From: Acidobacteriota bacterium | Lineage (GTDB): Bacteria; Acidobacteriota; Terriglobia; Acidiferrales; UBA7541 | Direction: 5' to 3' | DNA: 64,000 nt | Assembly (NCBI GenBank): GCA_013289665.1 | Contig: JABCZN010000002.1 | Location: forward strand, 186,001 to 250,000 | Part shown: in pieces, positions 1 through 8,653 of the stretch | Position numbering within the stretch: the stretch's first letter is position 1 | Layout: each line of letters begins with the position of its first letter | The notes under the pieces: generated by a model | Told to the model about the DNA's origin: nothing | The model's database searches: none | What the model saw: only the letters and a program-made list of their open reading frames with translations | Program-made: the position numbers and the translations under genes

Positions 1-2
1 TC

Positions 3-908
3 CGTCTCCTTCGCCTCGAAGAGCGTCCCGCCGACATGCAACCCTGGCTAAATATGCTGCAGGGCTTGCACCATCCGAATGGCGAAGTCCGCATCGGGAT
101 CGTCGGCAAGTACGTTCAGCTCGAAGACGCGTACAAGAGTTTGCGCGAAGCCCTATTGCACGGCGGTCTCGCCCACCACCACAAAACCGTTATCGACTGG
201 ATCGAATCCGAAGAAATCAATTCCCTCGAAACAGCCGAAAAACGCCTCAAAGTTTACGACGGCATCCTCGTTCCCGGGGGCTTCGGCAAACGCGGCCTTC
301 AGGGGATGATTTACACCATCCAATTCGCGCGCGAGCACAAAGTCCCCTATTTTGGAATTTGCCTTGGCATGCAGTGCGCAACAGTCGAATACTCGAGGGA
401 TGTGGCGGCTATGCCCGACGCGGACACCACGGAGTCCAATCCGCAAACCCCGCATCGCGTGATCTATAAACTCCGGGAATTGCTGGGCGTCGAAGAGATG
501 GGCGGCACCATGCGCCTCGGCGCATGGCCCTGCAAGCTCGAACCCGGATCCTTGGCCAGTAAAGCCTACGGCAAGACCGAAATCAGCGAACGCCACCGCC
601 ACCGCTACGAATTCAATCGCGAATACGAGAAAGTTTTGACCGCCGCCGGCCTCCGCATCACCGGCCGCACCCCCGACGACAACTACGTCGAAATCATCGA
701 AGCCCCGAACCACCCCTGGTTCCTTGGCTGCCAGTTCCACCCCGAATTCAAATCCAAGCCCCTCGAGCCCCACCCCCTATTCGCCGCCTTCATAGGCGCC
801 TCGCTCGAGCACAAACTCCAAAAATCACGCCCAGCCGCCGCAACCAATTCAGCCGAGACGCAACCACCTGCACCCACCTTGCGCGCCACTCCCCACGCCG
901 CCGCCTAA
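3..908 (+). CDS. pyrG: CTP synthase, C-terminal part (cut by window edge)
   Basis: CTP synthase makes CTP from UTP, ATP and glutamine in the cytoplasm. The reading frame is open from base 3, so the N-terminal synthase domain lies upstream of the window; about 301 residues remain. They hold the class I glutamine amidotransferase domain: an oxyanion-strand motif VPGGFGKRG, the nucleophile elbow GICLGMQ with the catalytic Cys codon at 360-362, and the His-Glu pair in CQFHPEF near the C-terminus. The tail after residue 270 is Pro/Ala/Thr-rich and lineage-specific. The first ATG at 36 is internal, because LRLEERPAD upstream of it is normal CTP synthase sequence. Identification is firm. Confidence 0.97.
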   Translation, partial: RLLRLEERPADMQPWLNMLQGLHHPNGEVRIGIVGKYVQLEDAYKSLREALLHGGLAHHHKTVIDWIESEEINSLETAEKRLKVYDGILVPGGFGKRGLQGMIYTIQFAREHKVPYFGICLGMQCATVEYSRDVAAMPDADTTESNPQTPHRVIYKLRELLGVEEMGGTMRLGAWPCKLEPGSLASKAYGKTEISERHRHRYEFNREYEKVLTAAGLRITGRTPDDNYVEIIEAPNHPWFLGCQFHPEFKSKPLEPHPLFAAFIGASLEHKLQKSRPAAATNSAETQPPAPTLRATPHAAA

Positions 909-1101
909 CACCCGTGTCATCTACATTGGTGCTCGGCTGAAGTAGCGACCTGCATGGAGAGCAAATTTTGCACCTTCCACACCCTCGCACCGGGAATTGT
1001 TTAGCTAAGTCTCATTCATTTCACTGTAACTTTACATTACAATACCGGCATCCTGATCCCGCGGCCTCAGACGCGCGCGCTCCCGCAGTAAGGAACGTCC
1101 C

Positions 1102-2340
1102 ATGTCCTTCCGATCCGTTTTCCTCGCGGTGGTAATCGCTTTCGTGCTGATCCTTGGCGCCTTCCTCCTGAATCGAGCCCGGCCGCGGGTAGAGACGGAT
1201 CAACCCAGCTCAGAAATGGTGCGCGCCACGGGAAAGTGCGCGGAGTGTCACGCGCGAACCCAGTATTCGGTCGTCCACGAATACGAAATGAGCGCACACG
1301 CCAGGAAGAGCGTGAACTGCCTGGACTGCCATCAACCGGCGAAGGGGCAGGAGAAAGAAGATCACCACGGTTTCGTCATCTCCAAGAAACTGACTGCCGG
1401 CAACTGTCGGAGTTGCCACGAGAATATCTATCAACAATTCTTGCGCAGCCGCCACGCGGCCCCGGCATGGGGCGCAATCTATGGGGAGACGGGCCTCACA
1501 CCGGAGCAAGTGGATTTTTCAGAGACCTATCAGCCCGGCGGTACGCGCAGGCCTCCCCATCCATTCGTGCAACTCGAAGGCGGCTCTGCGATGGCCAGTG
1601 GTTGTGAACAGTGCCACAGCGTCGGCAAGCCCAACACGGACGGAACGATCGGGACCTGCACCGTCTGCCACACCCGTCACACCAGTTCGGTGCGCATCGC
1701 CCGCCTGCCCGGCACTTGCGCGCAATGCCACATGGGACCGGACCATTCACAAATCGAAATCTACGAGGAATCGAAGCACGGCGTGATGTTCCAGGCGCAG
1801 GAGCATCTGATGAATCTGGATGCCGAACCAGGGAAGCTCACGACACGCGATATGTTCGTGCCCACCTGCGCCACGTGTCATATGAGCGGGCTCAACGGAC
1901 TCGGCGTCACCCACGATCCATCCGAGCGATTGTCCTACTATTTGGCAAATGCGGTTACCGGGAAGCGTCCAAACTTTGCCTCCAATCAAGTCAAGATGAA
2001 ACAAATCTGCGCGCAGTGCCATACCCGACTCGTAATTGACAATGTTTACTCGCAGGGCGAAAAGGTGATTGAAGCCACGAATGAACGCGTGCGCGGGGCG
2101 CAGGCGATAATGGATGGACTCCGCAAACAAGGCGTCCTCACAGGCCCTCCGTTCTCAAACCCCATCGACTTTGTCTATTTCGACCTGTGGCATTACGACG
2201 GGAGAACCAGCAAACACGGCGCGTTCATGGGCGGCGCCGATTTTGTGCAGTGGCACGGAAACTATCCGATGCTTCAGAAAACCGTCGAGTTAAAAGCGAT
2301 GGCCGATGAACTCAGGAGAAGGAATGGCAAATCCAGGTAG
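1102..2340 (+). CDS. Octahaem c-type cytochrome, hydroxylamine oxidoreductase-like
   Basis: A 412-residue exported cytochrome with exactly eight CXXCH haem-binding motifs: CAECH, CLDCH, CRSCH, CEQCH, CTVCH, CAQCH, CATCH and CAQCH. An uncleaved-looking N-terminal membrane segment (residues about 5-23) should anchor it facing the periplasm. Eight haems, extra His residues between them and a C-terminal block with WHYDG and QWHGNY resemble the HAO-family octahaem proteins (hydroxylamine oxidation, or nitrite/hydroxylamine reduction in reverse-acting members). Whether the cross-linking Tyr of true HAO is present cannot be settled by eye. The start has an AAGGA Shine-Dalgarno at good spacing. The next gene overlaps its end, suggesting a redox module. 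Family placement is likely; the substrate is not known. Confidence 0.85.
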   Translation: MSFRSVFLAVVIAFVLILGAFLLNRARPRVETDQPSSEMVRATGKCAECHARTQYSVVHEYEMSAHARKSVNCLDCHQPAKGQEKEDHHGFVISKKLTAGNCRSCHENIYQQFLRSRHAAPAWGAIYGETGLTPEQVDFSETYQPGGTRRPPHPFVQLEGGSAMASGCEQCHSVGKPNTDGTIGTCTVCHTRHTSSVRIARLPGTCAQCHMGPDHSQIEIYEESKHGVMFQAQEHLMNLDAEPGKLTTRDMFVPTCATCHMSGLNGLGVTHDPSERLSYYLANAVTGKRPNFASNQVKMKQICAQCHTRLVIDNVYSQGEKVIEATNERVRGAQAIMDGLRKQGVLTGPPFSNPIDFVYFDLWHYDGRTSKHGAFMGGADFVQWHGNYPMLQKTVELKAMADELRRRNGKSR

Positions 2341-3133
2341 GCATTGGTGGATGGATCACCAGTTCTCGGTCGAAGCGTTCGTAATCCTGAATATCGGCTT
2401 CCTGACGCTCGACATTTATCTGGCCCACTCCACCAACCAGTTCCGAAGAAGCGAGGAATATGTTCCCCTCTTCTTCTCGGCCATTGCGCCACTGCTACTC
2501 CTTTTCGCCCTGCCATTCCGCCGCCGCTGGCCCCTCGTCTGGGAGGTTCTGGGCTACCTGGTTGGATGGACTGCGATCCTGATTGGCCTCAGCGGAGTAA
2601 TTCTCCATCTCGAAAGCCGCTTTTTCTACGAACATACGATTCGCAGCCTCACCTACTCGGCTCCGTTTGCCGCTCCCCTCGCCTACGCGGGCTTGGGATT
2701 TCTGCTCATCATGAATCGCATGGTGGACCCAGAATCCTCAGAATGGCCGCAATGGGTATTGCTGTTCACGCTGGGCGGCTTCTTCGGGAATTTTATTTTT
2801 GCCCTCAGTGACCATGCAGAAAACGGTTTCTTCAATCCCCTGGAATGGGTGCCTGTTTTGGCCAGCGGGCTTGCCATCGGCTTTTTGGCCGTGCCGCTCA
2901 TAATGGAGGTCTCTCGCCGCTTCTTTGATTTGTGCGCCCTTCTGCTCCTCCTGGAGGCACTTGTCGGTCTATGGGGGTTTCTGCTGCACACCGAACGCAA
3001 TCTGCAAGGCCCATCGGTCCATGCCTTCGATAATCTAGTCTATGGAGCCCCTCCTATGGCCCCGCTCCTCTTTCCAAACCTCATGGTGCTGGGCATGATC
3101 GCAGTCTGGCGACTCCGCATCACCCGCCCGTAA
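2324..3133 (+). CDS. Eight-helix membrane protein, likely partner of the octahaem cytochrome
   Basis: A 269-residue integral membrane protein with about eight hydrophobic helices and short loops. I place the start at 2324 (MANPGRH) because AGGAG lies at 2313-2317, six bases upstream; this gives a 17-base overlap with the preceding cytochrome gene and implies translational coupling. An upstream ATG at 2306 is also in frame. His, Glu and Asp residues near membrane borders (HLES, LSDHAENGF, LLHTERN) could be cofactor or quinone-site residues, but I do not recognise the family. From the gene pair I infer a quinone-side or membrane anchor for the haem protein. It lacks the b-haem His spacing I would expect of a classic cytochrome b. 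Confidence 0.75.
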   Translation: MANPGRHWWMDHQFSVEAFVILNIGFLTLDIYLAHSTNQFRRSEEYVPLFFSAIAPLLLLFALPFRRRWPLVWEVLGYLVGWTAILIGLSGVILHLESRFFYEHTIRSLTYSAPFAAPLAYAGLGFLLIMNRMVDPESSEWPQWVLLFTLGGFFGNFIFALSDHAENGFFNPLEWVPVLASGLAIGFLAVPLIMEVSRRFFDLCALLLLLEALVGLWGFLLHTERNLQGPSVHAFDNLVYGAPPMAPLLFPNLMVLGMIAVWRLRITRP

Positions 3134-3232
3134 CGCCCTGACGCCTCGCCGATTATTTTTCTACCCCAAGGGGAGCTAGAAACGGCCCAACTCGACGGCG
3201 CTAGCTTCGCCTGTGATATCTTCAATTGACAG

Positions 3233-4072
3233 ATGGCAACCACTCGCGAAATCTCTCTGGGCTCTGTCCGCCTCGGCGGCGATAATCCGCTCTTTCTGAT
3301 CGCCGGTCCCTGCGTCATCGAATCGGAAGCCCACGCCCGTTCGATGGCCGAGCGCGTCGCAAAAATCGCCTTCGACGCCGGTGTGCCGTATATCTTCAAA
3401 GCCTCCTACGACAAGGCCAACCGCTCCTCCGGAAAAGCTTTCCGCGGCCCCGGCCCGAGCGAAGGCCTCCGCATCCTCTCCAAAATCAAATCCGACCTGC
3501 ATCTCCCTATCCTTACCGACATCCACGATGCTTCCCAGGCCGCTCCCGCCGCCGAGGTCGCCGACATCCTGCAAATCCCCGCCTTCCTCTCCCGCCAGAC
3601 CGATCTCCTCGTCGCCGCCGCGAAAACCGGCCGCATCGTCAACGTAAAAAAGGGCCAGTTCCTCTCCCCCTGGGACATGGGCAACGTCGCCGAAAAAATC
3701 TCCGCCGCCGGGAATCAAAAAATCATCCTCACCGAGCGCGGCGCGAGCTTCGGCTATAACAATCTGGTCGTGGACATGCGCACCTTCCCCGTCCTCGGAA
3801 AATTCGGCTATCCCGTTGTCTACGATGTCACCCACTCCATTCAACTCCCCGGCGGCCAGGGCCACGTAAGCGGCGGCCAGCCCGAATTCATCGAAGCCCT
3901 CGCCCGCGCCGGCGTAGCCACCGGCATCGACGGCATCTTCCTGGAAACCCACGACAATCCCGCCGCCGCTCTCTCCGACGGCCCGAACGCCCTTCCCCTC
4001 GCGCAACTCCCACAACTCCTCGCGCACCTCAAAGAACTCTCCGCTCTCGTCCGTCGCTGGAGCAACGCATGA
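3233..4072 (+). CDS. kdsA: 3-deoxy-8-phosphooctulonate (Kdo-8-P) synthase
   Basis: Condenses phosphoenolpyruvate with arabinose 5-phosphate to Kdo-8-phosphate for lipid A-core synthesis. The 279-residue length is typical. Visible motifs are IAGPCVIESE near the N-terminus, FKASYDKANRSS for substrate binding, TERGASFGYNN, DVTHS and FLETHDNP. The Cys in AGPC, with the His of DVTHS and the Glu/Asp of the last motif, matches the metal-dependent subclass (Aquifex type) rather than the E. coli type, which has Asn there. It overlaps kdsD by four bases (ATGA), and kdsC follows, so three Kdo steps are grouped. kdsB is not in the window. Confidence 0.97.
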   Translation: MATTREISLGSVRLGGDNPLFLIAGPCVIESEAHARSMAERVAKIAFDAGVPYIFKASYDKANRSSGKAFRGPGPSEGLRILSKIKSDLHLPILTDIHDASQAAPAAEVADILQIPAFLSRQTDLLVAAAKTGRIVNVKKGQFLSPWDMGNVAEKISAAGNQKIILTERGASFGYNNLVVDMRTFPVLGKFGYPVVYDVTHSIQLPGGQGHVSGGQPEFIEALARAGVATGIDGIFLETHDNPAAALSDGPNALPLAQLPQLLAHLKELSALVRRWSNA

Positions 4073-5028
4073 GCCTCGATACCGCCCGCCGCGTCCTCCG
4101 CATCGAAGCCCAAGCCATTCAAGACGTCCTCGCGCGCCTCGACAACTCCTTCGTGTGCGCCGTCGATCTTCTCTTCGCCTGCAAAGGCCGCGTTATAGTG
4201 ACCGGCATGGGCAAGTCCGGCCTGGTCGGACGCAAAATCTCCGCCACCTTTTCCAGCACCGGCACGCCTTCCTTTTTTCTCCACCCCGCCGAAGCCCTCC
4301 ACGGCGATCTCGGCATGCTCGCCCGAGGCGACGCCCTCCTCGCCATAACCTACGGCGGCGAAACCGAGGAAATCCTCGATCTCCTCGAATCCCTCAAGCG
4401 CCTAGAAATCCCGATCGTCACGCTGACCGGCAATCCCAAATCCACGCTTGCCGAAGCCAGCGAAGTCGTTCTTGACGTCAGCGTGAAGGAAGAAGCCTGC
4501 TCCCTCAATCTTGCTCCCACCTCCAGCACCACTGTCGCCATGGCCGTCGGCGATGCCCTTGCCGTCTCCCTCCTCGATCGCCGGGGATTCCAGCACGACG
4601 ATTTCGCCGCCCTCCATCCCGCAGGCCGCCTCGGCAAAAAACTTCTCCGCGTCGAACATCTCATGCATAGCGGCGAAGCTCTTCCCCGGGTCTCACCTGA
4701 AACTCCGATGCCTGCCACGTTCCACGAAATGTCCGCCAAGAAATTAGGCATGACCACTGTCACCACCGCCGACGGCAAACTAGCCGGTATCCTCACCGAC
4801 GGCGACCTCCGCCGCCTCATGGAAAAGCACGGCGGCGCCACCCTCTCCCTGACCGCCGGCGACTGCATGGTCCGCAATCCGCAAACCATCGCCGCCAAAC
4901 TCCTGGCCAGCGAAGCCCTAAACCTCATGGAAAAAAAGAAAATCACCTCCGTCGTAGTCCTAGACGCCTCCCAAAAAGTAGTCGGCGTAGTCCACCTCCA
5001 CGACCTCTGGACCCTCGAGTTAATCTGA
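4069..5028 (+). CDS. kdsD: Arabinose-5-phosphate isomerase (KpsF/GutQ family)
   Basis: Interconverts ribulose 5-phosphate and arabinose 5-phosphate, supplying the substrate of KdsA. The 319 residues comprise an N-terminal SIS sugar-isomerase domain (TGMGKSGLVGRK, then HPAEALHGDLGML) and, from about residue 200, two CBS domains containing MHSGEALP and LTDGDLRRL. The start codon overlaps the kdsA stop in ATGA, so the two are translationally coupled. The CBS pair suggests nucleotide or sugar-nucleotide control, which is a family property not shown here. Confidence 0.96.
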   Translation: MSLDTARRVLRIEAQAIQDVLARLDNSFVCAVDLLFACKGRVIVTGMGKSGLVGRKISATFSSTGTPSFFLHPAEALHGDLGMLARGDALLAITYGGETEEILDLLESLKRLEIPIVTLTGNPKSTLAEASEVVLDVSVKEEACSLNLAPTSSTTVAMAVGDALAVSLLDRRGFQHDDFAALHPAGRLGKKLLRVEHLMHSGEALPRVSPETPMPATFHEMSAKKLGMTTVTTADGKLAGILTDGDLRRLMEKHGGATLSLTAGDCMVRNPQTIAAKLLASEALNLMEKKKITSVVVLDASQKVVGVVHLHDLWTLELI

Positions 5029-5040
5029 ATGCTTCTGCCT

Positions 5041-5083
5041 CTCTGAACTCCGCGCTCCCAGCGTCCTCAGCGTTAAATTCTTA
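5041..5083. repeat. Dispersed intergenic repeat, copy 1
   Basis: A pyrimidine-rich block ending in CAGCGTTAAATTCTTAC between kdsD and kdsC. It belongs to a family with the core (C)CTCTGCGTTAAAT seen at 6241, 7039, 13420, 14558, 15691, 17195 and, inverted, 58700. Confidence 0.6.
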
Positions 5084-5164
5084 CTTATTTCCTGTCCCCC
5101 GGTTTCTGCAACCGCATCCAAATCTTGCTAAGATTGTCCGCTCGTTACTTCACCGGAGGCCGTC

Positions 5165-5722
5165 TTGTCCGCAACCCCCAAAATCTCTCCCGCCCTGAAA
5201 AAACGCGCCGCACAAATCAAACTCCTCCTCATGGACGTCGACGGCACCATGACCGACGGCGGCGTCATCCTCCTCTCCCAGCCCGACGGCTCCGCTCTTG
5301 AAATCAAACGCTTCGACGCCCACGACGGCCAGGGCCTCACCCTAGCCCACACCGCCGGCATCCGCACCGGCTGCATCACCGGCCGCGAAAGCCCCGCCCT
5401 CCTCCGCCGCGCCCACGAAATGAAAATGGATTACATCTACATGAAGATTCCGCTCAAGCTGCCCGCCTACGAAGAAATATTAGTCAAAGCCGGCGTAAAA
5501 GACGTCGAAGTCGCCTTCGTCGGAGACGATCTTCCCGACATTCCTATCCTGAAACGTGTCGGACTGGCCGTAGCGGTAGGCGACGCCGTCGCCGACGTAA
5601 AGAAAATCGCCCATTACACCACCAAAGCCCTAGCCGGAAAAGGCGCTATCCGCGAAGCCATCGAGCTAATCCTCAAATCCAAAGGGATCTGGGACGAACT
5701 TATCGACAAAGCCCGCGCCTAG
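5165..5722 (+). CDS. kdsC: Kdo-8-phosphate phosphatase (HAD family)
   Basis: Removes the phosphate from Kdo-8-P, the third enzyme of the Kdo pathway. The 185 residues show the HAD type C0 pattern: motif I MDVDGTMTDGG near residue 21, the Thr/Gly motif ITGRESPAL, the Lys region, and motif IV GDDLPDIP near residue 120. The start is a TTG at 5165, supported by GGAGG at 5155-5159 with five bases of spacing; no ATG is available before motif I. It follows kdsA and kdsD, separated by 136 bases that contain a dispersed repeat. Confidence 0.95.
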   Translation: MSATPKISPALKKRAAQIKLLLMDVDGTMTDGGVILLSQPDGSALEIKRFDAHDGQGLTLAHTAGIRTGCITGRESPALLRRAHEMKMDYIYMKIPLKLPAYEEILVKAGVKDVEVAFVGDDLPDIPILKRVGLAVAVGDAVADVKKIAHYTTKALAGKGAIREAIELILKSKGIWDELIDKARA

Positions 5723-5764
5723 TGCTACATTCCCGCCACAAGTTCCTGACGGGGGATCAGTCGA

Positions 5765-6175
5765 ATGAAAACAAATTATGCTGCCGTCGTCGTTGCGGCC
5801 GTCGCTTACTGGATCCTCGGCGGCGTGTGGTACGCTGCGCTCTTCAGCAAGCCCTGGATGGCTCTTGAGCACATAACCGACGAGCAGGCCAAAAGCATGA
5901 ACCCCATCCTGCCCTATGTCATCACCTTCGTCCTGAATCTCCTCATCGCCTATGCCCTCGCCCAAATCTGCATCTGGCGCAACGCCAACACCGCCGGCCG
6001 CGGCGCCTCCGTCGGGGTCCTTCTCTGGCTCGGCTTCGTCGGCCCCATCACCTACACCACCTATATGTACGAAATGCGCCCCAAAGAACTCTTCGCCATC
6101 AACGAATTCTTTCCGCTCGCAGGCTTAGTCCTGATGGGAGCCATAATCGGTGCCTGGCCCAAGAAATCCGCCTAG
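5765..6175 (+). CDS. DUF1761-type small membrane protein
   Basis: A 136-residue protein with four hydrophobic helices. The N-terminal helix carries the pattern AYWILGGVWYAALFSKPWM, with paired Trp residues, which is characteristic of DUF1761 membrane proteins. GGGGGATC precedes the ATG at a normal distance. Function is unknown. It follows kdsC by 42 bases and may be cotranscribed, but nothing ties it to Kdo synthesis. Confidence 0.8.
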   Translation: MKTNYAAVVVAAVAYWILGGVWYAALFSKPWMALEHITDEQAKSMNPILPYVITFVLNLLIAYALAQICIWRNANTAGRGASVGVLLWLGFVGPITYTTYMYEMRPKELFAINEFFPLAGLVLMGAIIGAWPKKSA

Positions 6176-6240
6176 CCATTCTCGGCCATCTCTTTGTTTT
6201 GTCTGGCCCGCCCACCTTGGCAGGCCTCTTGACTCTTCTC

Positions 6241-6285
6241 CTCGTCCGGTGCGCCTCAGGGGACCTCTGCGTTAAATCTTGTTCT
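6241..6285. repeat. Dispersed intergenic repeat, copy 2
   Basis: Contains GGGGACCTCTGCGTTAAATC between the DUF1761 gene and ppa; same family and orientation as copy 1. Confidence 0.65.
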
Positions 6286-6380
6286 TCCTTCTTCGAATTC
6301 CACGATCCGCGCTTACCTTTCCGTCCCATCTCAATACATAATAGATAGCAGTCTCTTAGTTAGGTGCGAGGTATCCCAGC

Positions 6381-6935
6381 GTGATGCATGCATGGCACGA
6401 CGTTTCCCCCGGCAAGGAACTCCCCCGCGATTTCCAGGCCGTCATCGAAATTCCCCTCGGCTCCAATGTCAAATACGAACTCGACAAAGCCACCGGCCTC
6501 CTCAAAGTCGACCGCATCATCCACTCCGCCGTCTTCTATCCCGCCAACTACGGCTTCATCCCGCAAACCTACGCCGAAGACAACGACCCTCTCGACGTCC
6601 TGGTCCTCTGCCAGGAACCGATCCAGCCTCTCGCCCTCATCAAGGCCCGCGCCATCGGTGTAATGACCATGGTCGACTCCGGCGCCAGTGACGACAAAAT
6701 CATCGCTGTAGCCACTAACGACCCCGAATTCAGCGAGTACATCGAAGCCCGCGACCTTCCCCCGCACCGGATGCTCGTCCTGAAGCGGTTCTTTCAAGAC
6801 TATAAACAACTCGAAGGCAAACAAGTCCAGGTCGAAGACATCCGCCCAGCCTACGCAGCCCTCAACATCATCGAAAAATCCCTGGCGCGCTACACCGCTC
6901 TTCGCGACGAACTCCGCGCCTCCGCCAACTACTAA
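6381..6935 (+). CDS. ppa: Inorganic pyrophosphatase (family I)
   Basis: Hydrolyses pyrophosphate to phosphate in the cytoplasm. The 184 residues carry the family I signature EDNDPLDVLVL near residue 70, with its three metal-binding Asp residues, and upstream VIEIPLGSNVKYELD and YPANYGFIPQTYAEDNDP. The frame opens with GTG at 6381 followed directly by ATG at 6384; GAGGT at 6368-6372 fits either. A dispersed repeat lies just upstream, so transcription may start locally. Confidence 0.96.
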   Translation: MMHAWHDVSPGKELPRDFQAVIEIPLGSNVKYELDKATGLLKVDRIIHSAVFYPANYGFIPQTYAEDNDPLDVLVLCQEPIQPLALIKARAIGVMTMVDSGASDDKIIAVATNDPEFSEYIEARDLPPHRMLVLKRFFQDYKQLEGKQVQVEDIRPAYAALNIIEKSLARYTALRDELRASANY

Positions 6936-7038
6936 TCCGAGCCTTTCGAGCGGCTGCTTTCTGAAGCGGGCGCTTTCCTGTGGCAGGAGCCATTCCTGCC
7001 TGCCCGGACCGAAACCGAAGGGGCAGTCCTTTTGGGTT

Positions 7039-7080
7039 CTCTTCTCTGCGTCCTCCGTGCTCCGACCTCTGCTTCAAAAT
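7039..7080. repeat. Dispersed intergenic repeat, copy 3
   Basis: Diverged copy containing CTGCGTCCTCCGTGCTCCGA and then CCTCTGCTTCAAAAT, between ppa and the selenoprotein gene. Confidence 0.5.
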
Positions 7081-7155
7081 CTGCTCGTGCTCCTTTTTCC
7101 CACGCACTAAAAACTCTTCCCAACTTATGAGACCATAGAGATACGAAGGCAACCC

Positions 7156-7860
7156 ATGCACCCCATCCTCAAATGGTCCCTATGCGCCGTAGCCATCCTT
7201 CTTGTGGCGATCTGCGTTGGCCTCAGTATCATGGCCGGCAGTCCCAAAGACGCCATCGGCATGGTCCGCTACGCTCTCCCGCACATGCACCGAGGCAATC
7301 TCCAGGTCGGCAGCGACGCCCCCGACGCCACTCTCGTCTCCCTCGATGGCGCTACGCGCTTTCACATCCGTGAACGCACCCAAGGCAAACCGCTAGTTCT
7401 GGTCTTCGGGAGTTTCACTTGACCGCCCTTCCGTCGCCAGGTCGGCGACATCGCGCAAATCTTCAACGACTATAAGGACCGCGCCGATTTCCTCACCATC
7501 TACGTCCGCGAAGCCCATCCGCTCGACGAGTGGCAAATGAAATCAAACGAAAAAGACAAGGATAATGTCTGCTACGCCCAGCCGAAAACCCTCGAGCAGC
7601 GCGTCGCCATCGCCAACGATTTCACCCAGCGCTTCAGATATTCCGTCCCCTTCGGCATCGACGAAATGAACAACGCCGCCAACGACGCCTACGCCGCATG
7701 GCCTGAGCGCCTGTACATCGTTGACGAACAAGGCCGGGTCTCTTACAAGGGCGGCAACGGCCCCTTCAAATACGATCCCAAGGAAGTCCGCGCGTGGCTC
7801 GCCAACCGCTTCGGCGAAGTAAAGCATCCCGCAGCCGTGACACCGGACAAAAAAACCTAG
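7156..7860 (+). CDS. Deiodinase-like selenoprotein with in-frame TGA (Sec)
   Basis: Two open segments (7156-7422 and 7423-7860) lie in one frame and are separated only by TGA at 7420-7422. Read through, they give 234 residues with selenocysteine at position 89 in the context FGSFT-U-PPFR, which matches the SCT-U-PPF active site of iodothyronine deiodinases. Further deiodinase-family features follow: YVREAHPLDEW after the active site and, near the end, WPERLYIVDEQGRVSYKGG and GPFKYDPKEVRAWL. An N-terminal membrane segment (residues 7-25) anchors a periplasmic thioredoxin-fold domain, as in the animal enzymes. A SECIS-type hairpin follows the TGA immediately. A redox or dehalogenating role is inferred; the bacterial substrate is not known. 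The last 19 bases before the next gene suggest cotranscription with it. Confidence 0.93.
7420..7449 (+). promoter_or_regulatory. Bacterial SECIS element directing Sec insertion
   Basis: Just after the TGA (7420-7422) lies a perfect six-base-pair stem, GTCGCC at 7433-7438 and GGCGAC at 7444-7449, closing a five-base loop AGGTC at 7439-7443. The loop starts 17 bases after the TGA and contains the GGU core recognised by SelB in the E. coli fdhF element. Position, stem and loop all fit the bacterial SECIS rules. Confidence 0.9.
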
Positions 7861-7879
7861 CGCCCCGCGCGCTCCCGCC

Positions 7880-8653
7880 GTGCCCCATCGCAACGTCCGC
7901 AAATCGCCGCCGAATTCCGACTCCGCCCGCAAAATCGGACTGGCCCGCGCCCTCTCCAAGCTCGGCTATTGCTCCCGCCAACAAGCGTTCGAACTGATCC
8001 GCCAGGGCAAAATCCGCCTCAACGGCTCCACTCCGAAAAATCCGGAAACCCCCGTCCGCCTCGGCACCGATCGCATCGAGGTCGAAGGGCTGGCTCTGAA
8101 GCCCGCCGAAAAAATCTACCTCATGCTCAACAAGCCCCGAGGCGTCATCGCCTCCGCCGACGACGAAAAAGGCCGCGACACCGTTTACTCCCTCTTGCCT
8201 CCCGGCAGGAACTGGCTCGCCCCAGTCGGCCGCCTCGACAAAGCCAGCGAAGGCCTCCTCCTCTTCACCAACGATTCAGAATGGAATGCCCGCGTCACCG
8301 ATCCCGAAACCCATCTCGAAAAGGCCTACCACGTGCAAATCACCGCCGTCGCCGACACTAACCTTATCGAATCGCTCGGGCGTGGAGTCCAGACCGAACG
8401 CAACGAAACGCTCGGCTGCAAACGCGCAACGCTCCTCCGCAAGGGCGAAAAAAACTCCTGGCTGGAAATCACCCTCGACGAAGGCAAAAACCGCCAAATC
8501 CGCCGCATCTTCGACGCCCTCGGCATCCAAGTCCTCCGCCTGATCCGCGTCTCCATCGGCCCTCTCCAGCTCGGCAACCTCCCCAAAGCCGCCCACCGCC
8601 CCTTAACCCCCGCCGAACTAGCCGCCCTCAACCGCGAGATGAACCCCCTGTAG
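7880..8653 (+). CDS. 23S/16S rRNA pseudouridine synthase, RsuA/RluB family
   Basis: Isomerises a specific uridine in rRNA. The 257 residues have an N-terminal S4 RNA-binding domain (about residues 22-70, GLARALSKLGYCSRQQA) and a catalytic domain with VGRLDKASEGLLLFTND, where the Asp is catalytic, and a C-terminal EGKNRQIRRIFDALG motif. The start is GTG at 7880, 19 bases after the selenoprotein stop. RluB or RluE/RsuA specificity cannot be told from sequence alone. Confidence 0.93.
   Translation: MPHRNVRKSPPNSDSARKIGLARALSKLGYCSRQQAFELIRQGKIRLNGSTPKNPETPVRLGTDRIEVEGLALKPAEKIYLMLNKPRGVIASADDEKGRDTVYSLLPPGRNWLAPVGRLDKASEGLLLFTNDSEWNARVTDPETHLEKAYHVQITAVADTNLIESLGRGVQTERNETLGCKRATLLRKGEKNSWLEITLDEGKNRQIRRIFDALGIQVLRLIRVSIGPLQLGNLPKAAHRPLTPAELAALNREMNPL

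Noticed and set aside
7420..7422. TGA read as a true stop, making a pseudogene or two short genes
   Set aside because: Frame, deiodinase homology on both sides, active-site position and an adjacent SECIS hairpin all favour Sec.
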